A stretch of 64,000 nt of DNA from Heterostelium album PN500. Lineage: Eukaryota > Evosea > Eumycetozoa > Acytosteliales > Acytosteliaceae. Location of the stretch: positions 744,001 through 808,000 of the forward strand of contig NW_008805089.1 in assembly GCF_000004825.1 (NCBI RefSeq), in the 5' to 3' direction. The translations under genes were made by a program, and so were the position numbers. Positions 12,898 through 24,625 of this stretch are shown here, in pieces; the first letter of the stretch is position 1, and each line of letters starts with the position of its first letter. A model generated the notes under the pieces. It ran no database searches and was not told the DNA's origin. It saw nothing but the letters and a program-made list of their open reading frames with translations.

Positions 12898-13173
12898 TTA
12901 ATCAAAACTATAGTTTTTTTTAAAAAAAAAAAGAAAACAAAACCAATATATATTACAAATCAAATCAAATCAAATTTAATTAATCCCAAATCATTCAAAT
13001 CAATCAATCATTCAGTTCATTCATTCTACTTAGGTACCAATTTCAATGAAATTAAAACATATACATATAAAACTCGAAATATAATAAAATATTTAATAAA
13101 TAACTCAAATATATTATTTGAGTTATTATTATTATTAAAATAGTAAAAAAAAATAAAGAAATTAATACTTTAA

Positions 13174-13205
<32 letters not shown>

Positions 13206-13472
13206 GGTGTGATAGTAGTTATTAATTTGTAATAATCATTCAATAATATAGTTTTTATTATTACTTCTTAATAATATTGGAAGAGGGGCAATGATATCGC
13301 AATATCATTCAATAGGTTAATATATTAGATTTAATATATAAAGGCTGTTGGTTCGTTGTTTTGGTTTGTTTTGTTTTAAATTTTACATTGTTTGTTTACA
13401 GATCTGTGTTTGCTGATGATTGTGGTAGCTTTCTTTGTTTGTTTTTAATAATATAATCTAGATGCGATTCGA
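12898..13472. other. convergent intergenic region with (AT)n tract
   Basis: 3' flanks of the SSXT-Myb gene and the SERF gene meet here. It contains repeated CAAAT/CAATC words and a pure AT dinucleotide microsatellite at about 13181-13204. No gene is supported. Confidence 0.6.
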
Positions 13473-13902
13473 TCACTTCTTTAATTTGGCTGCAGCATCT
13501 TCCTCCTCTTTCTTTTTTCGGTCATCAAATGCTTTTTGTTTTTCTAATACTGCCAATCTGTCTCTGTAATAATGATAATAACAAATACAATAATAAAAAA
13601 AAGAAAAAAATAACAATAAAAATAAAATGGTTACATCATCTATCTTTATTTTCATTGATTCATTGATTTCATTGATTGTTCTAAACTAACAACTTACCTC
13701 TCTTTTCTATCAACCATGCTACCCTCCATACCTTTCTTTGGTCCCGATGCTTTTCTGGCCTCCGATCTCTTTCTATCGATTTCTCTTTGATTACCTCCTA
13801 TTATTTTTTTGATCAAAAAAATAAATATTTATCAATTAGAATATTGTATATTAAAAACATTCAAATTCTCTTTTAAAAAAAAAAATAAAACATACTTGTC
13901 AT
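13473..13902 (-). CDS. SERF (4F5 family) small basic protein
   Basis: Three exons on the minus strand: 13896-13902 (only 7 nt, ATGACAA), 13698-13797 and 13473-13563, together 65 aa. The spliced N-terminus MTRGNQREIDRKRSEARK is the hallmark of the 4F5/SERF family, followed by a KKGMEGSMVDRKERDRL region and a Lys/Glu/Ala tail ending AAAKLKK. SERF proteins are small disordered RNA- and amyloid-binding proteins of nucleus and cytosol that modulate aggregation of other proteins. Length matches the family (about 60-70 aa). The gene is easy to miss because each exon is shorter than usual cut-offs. The family is confident; the role in this organism is inferred. Confidence 0.93.
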
Positions 13903-15470
13903 TTTTTTTAAATCTTTATAAATAAATAAATGATAAACAACTTGTTTAAATTGATCTACTCTATTTTATCTAGTGAAACAACATTCAACATTGACCTTTG
14001 AGTTGTTTTGGTATCAAAATTTTTTTTTTTGTAAATTTTTCAAGAAAATTAGTTTGTTGACTTTTTTTTTGGAGAGTGAATGATTGATTATCTTTGAAAA
14101 CAATGTAAATCTTTTTCCTTAAATTAACCTTATACCTACATAAATCGCAAAGAAAAAGGATTTTTAATTGGTGTGAAATTCATTTTATATGTTATTTTTG
14201 AGAACTTTCAAAATAATAGCACTTCTTTGTCAAATCAATTGGTTTGTTACATTTTTAATATTTTTTAAATTATGATTAAATATGATCGACTTCACACTTT
14301 TCTCATTAGATATATTAGCAACAATTATTATTATTTTTATTTTTTGGGTTCTTTTTTTGGATGATTATTATAATTTGCCAACAATCGTTTCGAAAACCCA
14401 TTTTCTTTTAATTTTTAATTTTTTTTTTTACACTGTGATTAATTTTTTTCATTTTGGTTCAGCAAGGTGTTTTTGTTTTTTATCTTTAGTCATAAGCACA
14501 ACAACATTGTTACTTACAACTTTATTTATAACAGAACAATTGTAATATTAATCTTTTAACAGCAGAAGAAAACAACAAGGGAATCATCACAAAGTTACTT
14601 TGCTATATATTAAAGTCTATTTAGTTTTTTAAAGTAATATTCATTTTTAAACAACAAGCCATATTATTGTTTTTTTTTCACTCTTATTTTATTTTTGTTT
14701 TAGTCATGTCTCCAAAAATTACTTTAAACTTTAGTTTGTAGATCCAACACATCACTAAACTCAGTCAATCATCAATCACTCAATACCGAAAGAAGAATAA
14801 TTATAAGCCATATAAAATCTGATCATGATCAAATAACAATATACATATGTGTTAAAACTCATCCTATTTTCCAAAACGATAACAACAAAAATAACAATAA
14901 CACCAACCCACTCGCCTACACAATTTTTTGTTGTGTTGCCGCCAGAAATAAACACACACAACACTGCTAAAAAAATAAAAATGAAATATATAAACAATGC
15001 ACACCCAATCATCAATCAATTTTATTCCATTGATATGTGTGTGAATGCATGATGTTTGTAGAGTGATTGATAAGAGTAACAACACCAATAGCATCCGGAT
15101 CAATCATCAATCAATTTGTTAAACAAACAACAAAACTTAACCATTCTAAGCAAGTTGTAAAATCTCAATATAAAATTATCATATCATATCATACAATTTT
15201 GATAGTTGATTGCCACCACCTACTACTTCTACTTACTCACTCAGCCAGTCTATTATTTATTTTTATCTCAAATTAATATAATCATTTTTTTATAATTATA
15301 ATCAAATACCAGTATTTCTCTATCTCATTTTCAATCAATTCTATTTCATCATTAAGCTTTATCAATATATTTTTCCAAAGAATTAAATTAATTAAATTTT
15401 TAAACAAAAAAACAACAGGAAAATTAAATAAAAAAAACAAAATCAGTGTATTTTTAATTAGAATTATAAT
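13903..15470. other. divergent intergenic region
   Basis: Shared 5' region of the SERF gene (minus) and the calponin-homology gene (plus). AT-rich with repeated ATCAATCA and CAACAACA words. Small open frames on both strands at 14282-15276 are hydrophobic low-complexity translations without family features. Nothing else was seen. Confidence 0.5.
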
Positions 15471-18324
15471 ATGTCAGTTAAAACAGGACAAGAAGCATTG
15501 CTTCTTTGGGCTCAGTTGAGAACTAATGGATATCCAGGTGTAAAAGTTCAGAATTTCACTGATAGTTGGGGTGATGGTATGTGTTTATGATCACAATATT
15601 AGGTAGTTACACACATCTCTTCAAACTCTAACTATCAATCAAACAAACAATTTAGGATTAGCATTTTGTGCATTAGTTCACTCTTATGAAGGTGATAAAC
15701 TATTTAAATATGATGAGTTGAACGCATCGAATAGACGTAATAATTTAGAATTGGCTTTTGTCACTGCCTTGAAACTAGGTGTTCCAGATTTATTGGATCC
15801 AGACTTTTGTATGTTTTTTTTTTTGAAAAAACAAAAATTGGATTTCCAAACAATTACATTCACTAACTAACCTTTTAATCATTAATTTGTAGTATTAATG
15901 GATGGAGGATTAGATCGAAGAAGTATAATGACATATCTATCAGAGTTGTATCATCATTTCAAGAAAGCTTATCCAGTTTCACCAGACTCTCCATACAAGA
16001 AACAAGGTATCAGTATCAGTATACAGGATCTCAACAGTGAGCAGCTGACTCAGTTGTTAATTAAGGAGCGTGAAAAGAAGGGAATTAAAACCAAGTTGGG
16101 TACTCCAATGTCACCGGGTGGTGGTTCTGCCAAGCCAGCTGGACATGCCAAGCCAACTCTGGATCCAGCATTGGCTGCCAAGCGTGCAGAAGAAGAGAAA
16201 CAACGTGCCGAGCGTAGAAAGCAGCTCGAGGAAGACGCACGTATCAGACGTCGTCAAGAAGAAGAGGAAGAAGCAAGAAAGAAAGAAGAGGTATCCAGAT
16301 TCCGTCAACAACAAAGTGGTATTCCAATTGGAAGTGTCGACAAGTCTGGCTCTGCTAACGACTTGAAAAAGAGAATCAAAGAGATGGAGGAGCTCGAGAA
16401 GAAGAGAAAAGAAGAGGAACAAGAGAGAAGAGAGCGTAAGCATCTCGATAGAAACAGCAAGCGTATGAGTCAATCTACATTGTCTGGTGAGATTGCCAGA
16501 TTCAATCAAATGGCTATCAATGGAGATGATACTGCCGATAGTAATAGCAGCAGCAACAGCAACAACAATAATAATAATGATTCTACTTTTGTTAAATCAG
16601 AGTCTGTCGATCAAGCAATGGAGACACAAGAGGATACAGCTAAACTATTAGAGTTGCAAAAACAAAAAGAAGAGGAAGCAAAACAAAAGGAAGAACAAGA
16701 TAGACAACAGAGAGAAAAAGACGAGTTGGAAGCTACCGAAAGAAAGAAGAAAGAGGACGAAGAGGAAGCCAAGAGACTCGAGGAAATGTCAGAGAGAGAA
16801 AGAACCAAGTATCAACTGGAGAAAGAAGAGAAAGAGTTGGAAAAGAGAAGAAAGGAAAGAGAGAATGCCAGAAAGGAAGCCAAGGAAAAGGAGGACAGAG
16901 AACTCAAGGAGAAGGAACGCGAGAAGGAAGAGAGACAAAAGGAGAGAGAAAGAGAGAAGGAACAGAGACAAAAGGAGAGAGAACTCAAAGAGAAACTGGA
17001 AAAGGAAGAGAAGGAGAGAGAGGCAGAACTACTCGCACTAAGAGAAAGAGAGAAACGTTTGGCAAGAGAGAAGGAGAAGGAAGAGAAAGAGAAACTCGAG
17101 AAAGAGGCACAGGAAAGAGAGGCACTCGAAAGACAAGCCAGACAAGAGCAAAGAGAGAGAGAGCTGAACGAGAAGCAATTACAACAAGAAAGAGAAGCAA
17201 AGGAGGCACTCAAGAAAGAGAGACAACTCAAAGAGAAAGAACAGAGAGAGATGCAAGAAGAGTTGGATCGTGAACGTGAGATTAGAGAGCGTGAGGAAGT
17301 CAGAGAACGTTTGGCCGTCGCTGAAAAGATTATAGATACCAGAGAGATTAGAAGAAGAGAGAGAGAAGCCAAGGAGAGAGAAGAGAAGGATAAGGAAGAC
17401 AAGGAAAGAGAAGCCAAAGAAAAGGAAAGAGATGCTAAGAAGAGAGAGCGTGAGCAAAAAGAGAAAGAACAGAAAGAGAAGGAGGAAAGAGAAAGAGAAG
17501 AGCGTGAGCGTGAACGTGAGGCAAGAAAGAAAGAAAGAGAACAAAAAGAGAAAGAACAGAGAGAGAAGGAAGAAAGAGAACGTGAAGAGAGAGAGAAGGA
17601 ACGTGAAGCCAGAAGAAGAGAAAGAGAGCTAAAGGAGAAGGAACAAAGAGATAAAGAGCAAAAAGAACGTGAGGACAGAGAGAGAGAACGTGAAGAGGTC
17701 AACAGACAGCGTGAAGCCAGAAGAAAAGAGCGTGAAGACAAGGAGAAAGAGGAACTCGAGAAACTCAAACAAGAGAAAGAAGCAAAGGAGCGCGAAAGAT
17801 TGCAGAAAGAGAAAGAAACTGCCAAGGCACTCGATGAATATGAACTCGCCAAAGAGAAGCGTGAGGAAGAGCGTAGAAAGAGAAGAGAACAAATCGAGCG
17901 TGAGATTGAAGAGGAAAAGAAGAGACTCGAAGAGGATAAGGAAGCGAGACGTAGACAACGTGAAGAGAGAAGAAAGGAGAGCGAGTCATCGACACCATCC
18001 TCCATTGATAGTTCACCTGGTGTAAAGAGTCCATCGTTAACCTCAACATCGTCATCATCATCATCATCAACATCAACATCTGCAACCACCACAACTGACA
18101 GCTCATCCATCTCACGTGAAGACTACTATGAACAACGTAGACGTGAACGTGAAGCCAAGAAGAAAGAACTTGAAGAGGAAGAAAAGAGAATTGAAGAGGA
18201 AAGAAAGAAAAGAATCGAAGATCGTAAACTCGAACGTGAAAGAAAAGATAGAGAGCTTGCCGAGGAAACAAAACGTCTCGAACAAGAAAGAGAGGAAAGA
18301 AGAAGAAAGAGAGCTGGTTTATAA
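15471..18324 (+). CDS. calponin-homology protein with long charged helix
   Basis: Three exons: 15471-15576, 15656-15808, 15893-18324 (896 aa). Residues 1 to about 115 form a single calponin-homology domain (GQEALLLWAQLRTNGYPGVK, FTDSWGDGLAFCALVHSYEG, LELAFVTALKLGVPDLLDPD), giving actin or cytoskeletal binding. After a short Gly/Pro linker the rest, about 650 residues, is almost entirely Glu/Lys/Arg with regular acidic-basic spacing (REREEREREREARKKEREQK type), broken by a Ser/Thr/Asn stretch near residues 205-230 and another near 695-725. That composition predicts a long coiled coil or single alpha helix. A rod that spaces an actin-binding head from something else is the simplest reading. Domain call firm, function inferred. 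Confidence 0.93.
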
Positions 18325-19238
18325 ATTAAATCATTATAATATAATAATTATAAAATAGCTTTTGTTTATTTATTTCTTTTTTTCAGAATCTTATCAAATC
18401 AATAGTATGTATTATCAATATTAAACAAATATCGATAAACTAATCATTAAAGTTTACTAATTAATAAATCATTTTGTTTTTTTATAGTTTATTATTCAAC
18501 TATTTTTTTTTTTTTTGGTTTAAAGAATGTATTTTAACTAATTCTTCTTAATCAACAATTCAACACAAATCAAATTACATCAGGAATATAAATTTATAGA
18601 AACAAACAAATATCATATAATATTTAAATAAATAAATTGTATTATTACACACAAAATGCTGCAAAAAAATATTACATTACAAGATTGATAGATAGATAGA
18701 TATTAGATGTATATCAAAAAACAGATATTTTTATCTCTATTTGATTTTATTATTGTAATAGATAGGTAAGTTCTCTTAATCCGATATTGTTATCATAAAT
18801 GTTGGTATGTGGGGATTATTTGTTTACTTTTTTTTTTTTTTAATATCAGCAAAGAATTTCCAAAGATATGTGTTTACCACACACACACAAATATATCTTA
18901 AACAAAAATACAGAGTCGTACGATTTTATTTAAGATCTTATTTTAAAGTATCTAGAAGGTGTTGATGGATTAGCAATTTCCAAAGTCAATTTTAAACATG
19001 ACAAATTTTGATTATACTTTAAAAATAAAAAATGGTGGTATTTAGTATCCATATATCGAAACATCATGGTGTATCTCCTTTTAACAAAAAAAAAAAAAAA
19101 AAATCAAACCAACCATCCGACCAGTGGAATACTTCTTAAAATATAATTTTATTACCTTTTTATTCATTTCCATTAAATTATTTATATTAAATTTTTTTTT
19201 TTTTTTAAATATTTGGAGAAAATTATTATTATTTTTAA
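18325..19238. other. intergenic
   Basis: AT-rich spacer between two plus-strand genes with a short GATA-repeat (about 18684-18702), an ACACAC run near 18877-18890 and an A18-type run at 19087. It must hold the promoter of the colossin-like gene. No gene was recognised. Confidence 0.5.
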
Positions 19239-20057
19239 ATGAAATTTTATAATAATCTATTCATTGTAGTTTCTGGATTATTGGTATTATATTTTACTTT
19301 GTATCCAGATATTGTATTATCAGTCTATATTCCACCGGTTGGAAATGGACAATACTATGTACAATACAGAGTAATTGGTCATGTCTATTTGGATACCAAC
19401 GAAAATGGCGAGTTTGACGATGGCGAGCATCTAATCGATGGTTTGGAAGTGTTTCTAACCAAGTCTGATAAACAAATCGCACATTTCAGAACAATGTACG
19501 GAGAGGAATCGTTTATTATTCCTGCTTTGCGAGAAGCTCAATATTGTATCACTATTAAAGACTCTACACTTCACAAGTTTAGTCCGGTCCTCAGCTCCAA
19601 CAATATGCTCTATCCCAATGGTTCATATTGTTTCGATCTTAATCCACAAACTACTACCAACGAACGTGGTCGTGTATTCCGATACTTTGCGGGTTTTAAA
19701 GAGAATAAATATCCTGTCTCCGTAATCACATGGCACGATGTAAATCAAAATGGATTGATTGATGAAGATGAGCCATATTTGCCTGGAATCTCTGGTGAAA
19801 TTAGATATGACAATGAAAATGGTCCACTCTATGCTCGTTTCAACACTGGAGAGTTGCAATATGGACATGGTTTCAATATCGAGTTGGTTGCAGACAGAGT
19901 TTATTGTATTATTTTAAAGGATCCTTCCGATACATATAAGATTGAAAAGAAAATTGGTTATAGTAAATTCGATCCAATCACTCAATCCATTCGATTCTAT
20001 ATGAATAGATATAGAGATCCTTTACATATCCCAGCTGGATTTATTTTGAAAATTTAA
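19239..20057 (+). CDS. colossin-like secreted SdrD_B-domain protein
   Basis: Single-exon gene, 272 aa. Residues 1-28 are a hydrophobic signal peptide or anchor. Two SdrD_B-like beta domains follow. The first has VYLDTNENGEFDDGEHLIDG (about residues 49-68) and the second WHDVNQNGLIDEDEPYLPGI (about 165-184). Each has the calcium-loop pattern DxNxNGxxDxxE and a following turn typical of these Cna_B-type folds. Dictyostelids use the same module in the giant colossins, and this gene looks like a short relative. Extracellular, calcium-stabilised adhesion or matrix function is inferred. Its 3' end lies only 109 bp from the convergent carboxypeptidase stop codon. Confidence 0.8.
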   Translation: MKFYNNLFIVVSGLLVLYFTLYPDIVLSVYIPPVGNGQYYVQYRVIGHVYLDTNENGEFDDGEHLIDGLEVFLTKSDKQIAHFRTMYGEESFIIPALREAQYCITIKDSTLHKFSPVLSSNNMLYPNGSYCFDLNPQTTTNERGRVFRYFAGFKENKYPVSVITWHDVNQNGLIDEDEPYLPGISGEIRYDNENGPLYARFNTGELQYGHGFNIELVADRVYCIILKDPSDTYKIEKKIGYSKFDPITQSIRFYMNRYRDPLHIPAGFILKI

Positions 20058-20166
20058 TTAATAAAATAAAAATATAAGAAAATAGTTTTAGAATAACAAA
20101 AAATAAAATACTTGATTTGAAATTTTTAAATAAATTATTTATTTTTGGGAGGGGGAGTTGAGAAGT

Positions 20167-21498
20167 TTAGTTAATTCTGGTGTATGCGAACTTTGATCTG
20201 AAATAGAAAATGACAACAGACAAACCAATGATAATACCAACAGCGAAAGCAGCAAAGATAATCAAGATCCAGGCGGTTTGAGTCAAAGGTGATGTGATGA
20301 CTTTGGATGGAGTTGGTGTTGGGGCACCGATGGTCTGCTCAGTGTATTCATAGGATTGGTTCTTGAGGAATGTAGCAACCATACCCAAAGCGTACTGTGG
20401 GACGTCCATTGGCACCATGTGACTGCCACCTAATACCAAAAGGAATGTAAGATTTTGTACTGGTCCTTTTACATATCCTGCAGTCTCCAAGTTTCCGTTG
20501 GAATCTTCAATAGTCCAGGTATAACGTTGAGCGGCATTCCACTCTTCAGTACCATTCCATTCCATGGCATTCAAATACTCTTGAGTACCAACATGGTTAC
20601 AGATGATATCAAACTGACCGTTGTAAACGAGTACTCTCAAATTGGAAAGCATATATGGGAACAAGTGAAGTGTACTCTCATCAGTATTGACTAAGAATTG
20701 GGAGGCGGTACCATTACATTCAGCCCATTCGACTGGTGCATCATAAACATGGCATGCATTACGAACAGTTTGGAGACTGAGATAGGCTTGTTCGTCGTTG
20801 ATTCCAACTGGCCAATTAACACCACCACTGGAATCATAGAGACGGTAGTCATAGACATTGACTTGGGTGGTTGTGTTTGAACCAGAATCGTCAGAGAGTG
20901 TTCCAAGAACATTGTCACATTCGTCAGAGTCATAAACACCATTCTTGATTTGAGCTTGACATGCGGCAACCAATGGTTGGTAAGCATTGTATTGGTCGAG
21001 AGAGATGATACCGGAAGCATATCCCATCTTGGCGTATGAGTCGTATTGGGTAATTGGGTGAGTCCATCCGTTACCAATTAAAAGACCTTGGAGATTCAAA
21101 ATGATATCGTCAGTTTGAACTGATTTGTTGGCAATAGCGGCATTGACTTCCAGGATGTAGCTACTGTAGATTGGGAGATAATGACCGGCAAATGATTCAC
21201 CAGACATGAACAATGGCAATGTGGAATAGTTGCTGAAAATTCCAAAGAATTCCTGGAGGAAAATGTAGAAATCCAACTCTAAATCTGAATCGTCACGGAC
21301 ATATCCAGATGGATCCAAGACATAGGATAAACCAGTTCCAACTGGCTCGTCAATGTACAAGACATTGGCAACGTTGTGCCATGAAGATGGATTAATATTT
21401 ACAACATATTCACCACTTACATTAGCCAAACGGAATGGACCATTCTCAATGAAAAGACCATCCATTGATGAACAACCTATTGATTTGAATAGGTAGAA

Positions 21499-21534
<36 letters not shown>

Positions 21535-21978
21535 GTAAGTAAATTATTTACTTTCTTGAATAATATGTTTTAACTACATACCTGGACCACCATTGATCCA
21601 AACTAAAAATGGCAATTCCAATGGGTTGGTAGCGTTGGCTTGGATGAACCAGAAGAAAAGGTTGGCATTTGTGGTTTGATTGATTGTGATGTAACCAGCA
21701 TAGTGAGTGATATCGATATCTACTGACAAACCTGGCATGGTTCCTGGAAGAACTTCGTATGATTCTGGGTTATCGAATTGGTGTTTGAGTGGAGTGGATC
21801 TAGCTTGCATGAGACGCTCCAACTTATTCTTGTATTGAGTGTGGTCACGTGATTTTCCATCACTCTGTCCTTTCGCGTCTCCATTGACACGACGTTGATG
21901 TCTGATCATCTTTGCATCAATGATACATGATGAAAGTAAACAAATTGTTACTAATGAAATTAACAATAGTAATTTCAT
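20167..21978 (-). CDS. serine carboxypeptidase (S10), membrane-anchored
   Basis: Two exons on the minus strand: 21582-21978 and 20167-21476 (568 aa). The junction restores the family motif NGGPGCSSMDG. Residues 1-22 are a signal peptide. The nucleophile lies in MSGESFAGHY (Ser227); VYNGQFDIICNHVG supplies the Asp and GGSHMVPMD the His, so the triad is complete. Unlike soluble carboxypeptidase Y, a transmembrane segment (AWILIIFAAFAVGIIIGLSV) lies near the C-terminus with a short cytosolic RSKFAYTRIN tail, as in Kex1-type enzymes of the late secretory pathway. It should remove C-terminal residues in the Golgi, endosome or lysosome. The intron (21477-21581) carries an (AAT)n microsatellite. Confidence 0.95.
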
Positions 21979-23363
21979 TTTATATATAGTGATACAATTT
22001 TATAATTCTATAAAAAACTATTTTTATAAAAAAATATTGATACTTTAAAAAAAGTTGATTAGTTACAAACTAAACTAAATGTATGCCTATTTTAAAACAA
22101 ATATTTTTTATACAATACAATTGAATAAATATTAACAGTTTAAATATTAAACTCCGTGATTTCAACAAGCCAGTATTTTTTGGATAAAATTATGTTTTTT
22201 TTACTAATTTTTTTTTAAAGTGACATTTTTTGATCAAAGTTCGTTTGCTGTGCTTCAAACCACTTTACTAAAAAATCATAAAACATTGGATGTTTGATCG
22301 ATTACACACTATCATTCTTTTTACCTTTCTTTTGAAATTTCCTGATGAAAAATAAAAAAAAAGGGGGCGGCTCATTAACGTTCTAATCTGGGGGGAAATG
22401 GTTTGTAAGAATTTTATATCTACTTTAAAGTTATTAAAGAATAAGAATTAAAAAATATCTAAATGGCTAGTTCTGAAATCATATTATTCTATTTTAATAA
22501 AATAGCAAGAATGAAGAAATTAATGACTTCTTGAACATGGAATTTACATTCAGAATAAATTTTATAAATTTTATTTATTTATTTGTTTTTTTTTGAAATT
22601 ATTGATATCAAAAATTTTGTTAGTTTTTTATCCATCTACTGTAAAGCTATAGATAAGTCAGTTATTGTTGAATTGAATTCAATAAAACTTGGAGCTATAA
22701 GAAAAACGTTATCACTTTTTAAAAAAAATAAAAAACATAAAAAATCAAAAAATAAAAAATAAAATTAAAAAAAAATGATTTTTCTTAACAAACAAAAAAT
22801 TATTTGTATAATAATTAATTTATTTTTTACTTTAAAAGTATTTCAATTTTGTTCTATATTGTATAAATTCAATTCAATTTCAAGTTACTTTTATTAATCA
22901 TTCAAATCAATTCAATTAATTAGCTATATTTGTAAATTTAAAAGTTTTTATTTTTGTAATTCCCATTTGATCAACGTTGTATATAGATTTAAAATATTCC
23001 CTACTATCATCATTATCATTATTATTAATACTTGTTATTACACTATTATTGTTTGTTATTACATCCAAAAACTATCAATATTATTAGTTTAATTACAATC
23101 CAATCAAAGAGCAGAGCAAAGAGTAAAATCCTTATTCCTTTTTAATTTTAATTTTTTTTATAAAAAGTCTTTTTTTTTTTAATTTTCACTTTTTTTTTTA
23201 ATACGATTAAAAGTAATTGTTTTTTATTGTTTTGTAAAGTAACTCTAATATATATATTATCATTATCAACATTGTACAAATAAAATAGTTTTAAATTTCA
23301 TATATATCGTATATTTATAGTATTTAAATAGTTTATTATCATATAGTATTTATTTTATATAGA
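21979..23363. other. divergent intergenic region
   Basis: Shared upstream region of the carboxypeptidase (minus) and UBE2H-type gene (plus). Mostly AT-rich. Two short G runs (GGGGGCGG at about 22362-22369 and GGGGGG near 22391) stand out in G-poor DNA. No gene is supported. Confidence 0.5.
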
Positions 23364-24199
23364 ATGTCATCACCAAATAGAAGAAGAGATCTAGATCTCA
23401 CTAAATTGTAAGTATTAAAGGTCTTTATTCAACATTACAATAGAGTTTGAGTTGGCTAACAGTGTGATAATCGTTTACAACAACAATCTATTATTATTAT
23501 TATCTAGGATGATGAGTAACTATGAGGTTACGATATCTACCGATTCAATGGCAGAATTCACCGTCACTTTTTATGGACCTAAAGATAGCCCTTACTTTGG
23601 TGGCACATGGAAGGTCAGAGTTGAATTACCTCCCAACTACCCTTACAAATCACCTTCCATTGGATTTTTAAATAAGATATACCATCCAAATGTAGATTTA
23701 GCGTATGTATCAATCAATATAATCAAATAGCTATACTCTATTTTTTGTCATAGAACTAATTCTTTTATTCTATAAATAGATCGGGGTCAGTTTGTTTAGA
23801 TGTAATTAATCAGACTTGGAGTCCAATGTTTGATCTTATCAATATATTCGAGGTATTCCTTCCACAACTTTTGTTATATCCCAACCCAACCGATCCATTG
23901 AATGGTGAAGCTGCATCAATGTTACTTAAAGAGCCTGAGAAATATAAACAAAAAGTAAAGGGTAATGTATCATCATACAGCACAAAGCAATAATACCAAT
24001 CTCCATACTAATAATTGACAATACAATCATTATTACTATTATAGAATTTGTAAATAAATACGCAACTAAAAACTCACAACAGGAAGACAGTGAATCAGAG
24101 AGCGATTTGAGTTCTTATTCAGATGATTCCGATGCCAATGATAGCGATAATGATGGTGATGACGACGACACCAAAACTAAATTCCAAATTGATTTTTAA
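23364..24199 (+). CDS. ubiquitin-conjugating enzyme E2, UBE2H/Ubc8 type
   Basis: Four exons: 23364-23407, 23508-23702, 23780-23961, 24045-24199 (191 aa). The UBC fold covers residues 1 to about 155. It has the family strings [20 protein letters not shown] and [11 protein letters not shown], then [19 protein letters not shown] with catalytic Cys85, and [17 protein letters not shown]. The C-terminal tail is acidic and Ser-rich ([20 protein letters not shown]), exactly as in UBE2H, the partner E2 of the GID/CTLH E3 that degrades gluconeogenic and developmental targets. Length agrees with the family (human 183 aa). High confidence in the UBE2H subfamily because of both the DVINQTW string and the tail. 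Confidence 0.95.
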
Positions 24200-24625
24200 G
24201 TAATGAATATTTTGATCTTACGGTCGATAAGAGGAAACAGGAAAATATTATTATGGATCATACAGAGATTATAAATTAAAAAAAAAAAAAAGGGAAATGT
24301 AAAATGGTTAAAATTTCAATTCAATTCAGAATCACAACATCAGTACATATAATATAATTATCAAAATTCAATCAACCAAATCAAATCAACATAAATAAGA
24401 TTACCAACCAACCAATCAATCAATCAACAATTAATTAATTAATACTGTAATCTCAAATCTTATTCATTAATTTAAATCATCACTATATAATTGTAACAAA
24501 GACGTCCAATAACCAATATAATCAATTAAAATTCAATTAAAAACTTTGTATTTAAACTTTTACTTTTTAATTTAAAATATTAAATATATTTGTTTTTATA
24601 TTTTATTTTATTTAAATTAATCTTA
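24200..24625. other. convergent 3' flank
   Basis: Gap between the E2 stop and the stop of the Fis1-like gene. AT-rich with CAATCAAT repeats near 24408-24436. No gene is visible. Confidence 0.6.

Noticed and set aside
13181-13204. AT microsatellite as a functional element
   Set aside because: Simple dinucleotide repeats are common in such AT-rich DNA; no pairing partner or conservation can be shown.
16611-18110. Long Ser/Leu-rich minus-strand frame (432 aa)
   Set aside because: Mirror of the Glu/Lys/Arg-rich helix of the CH protein; antisense of GAA/GAG/AAG codons gives Ser, Leu and Phe runs.
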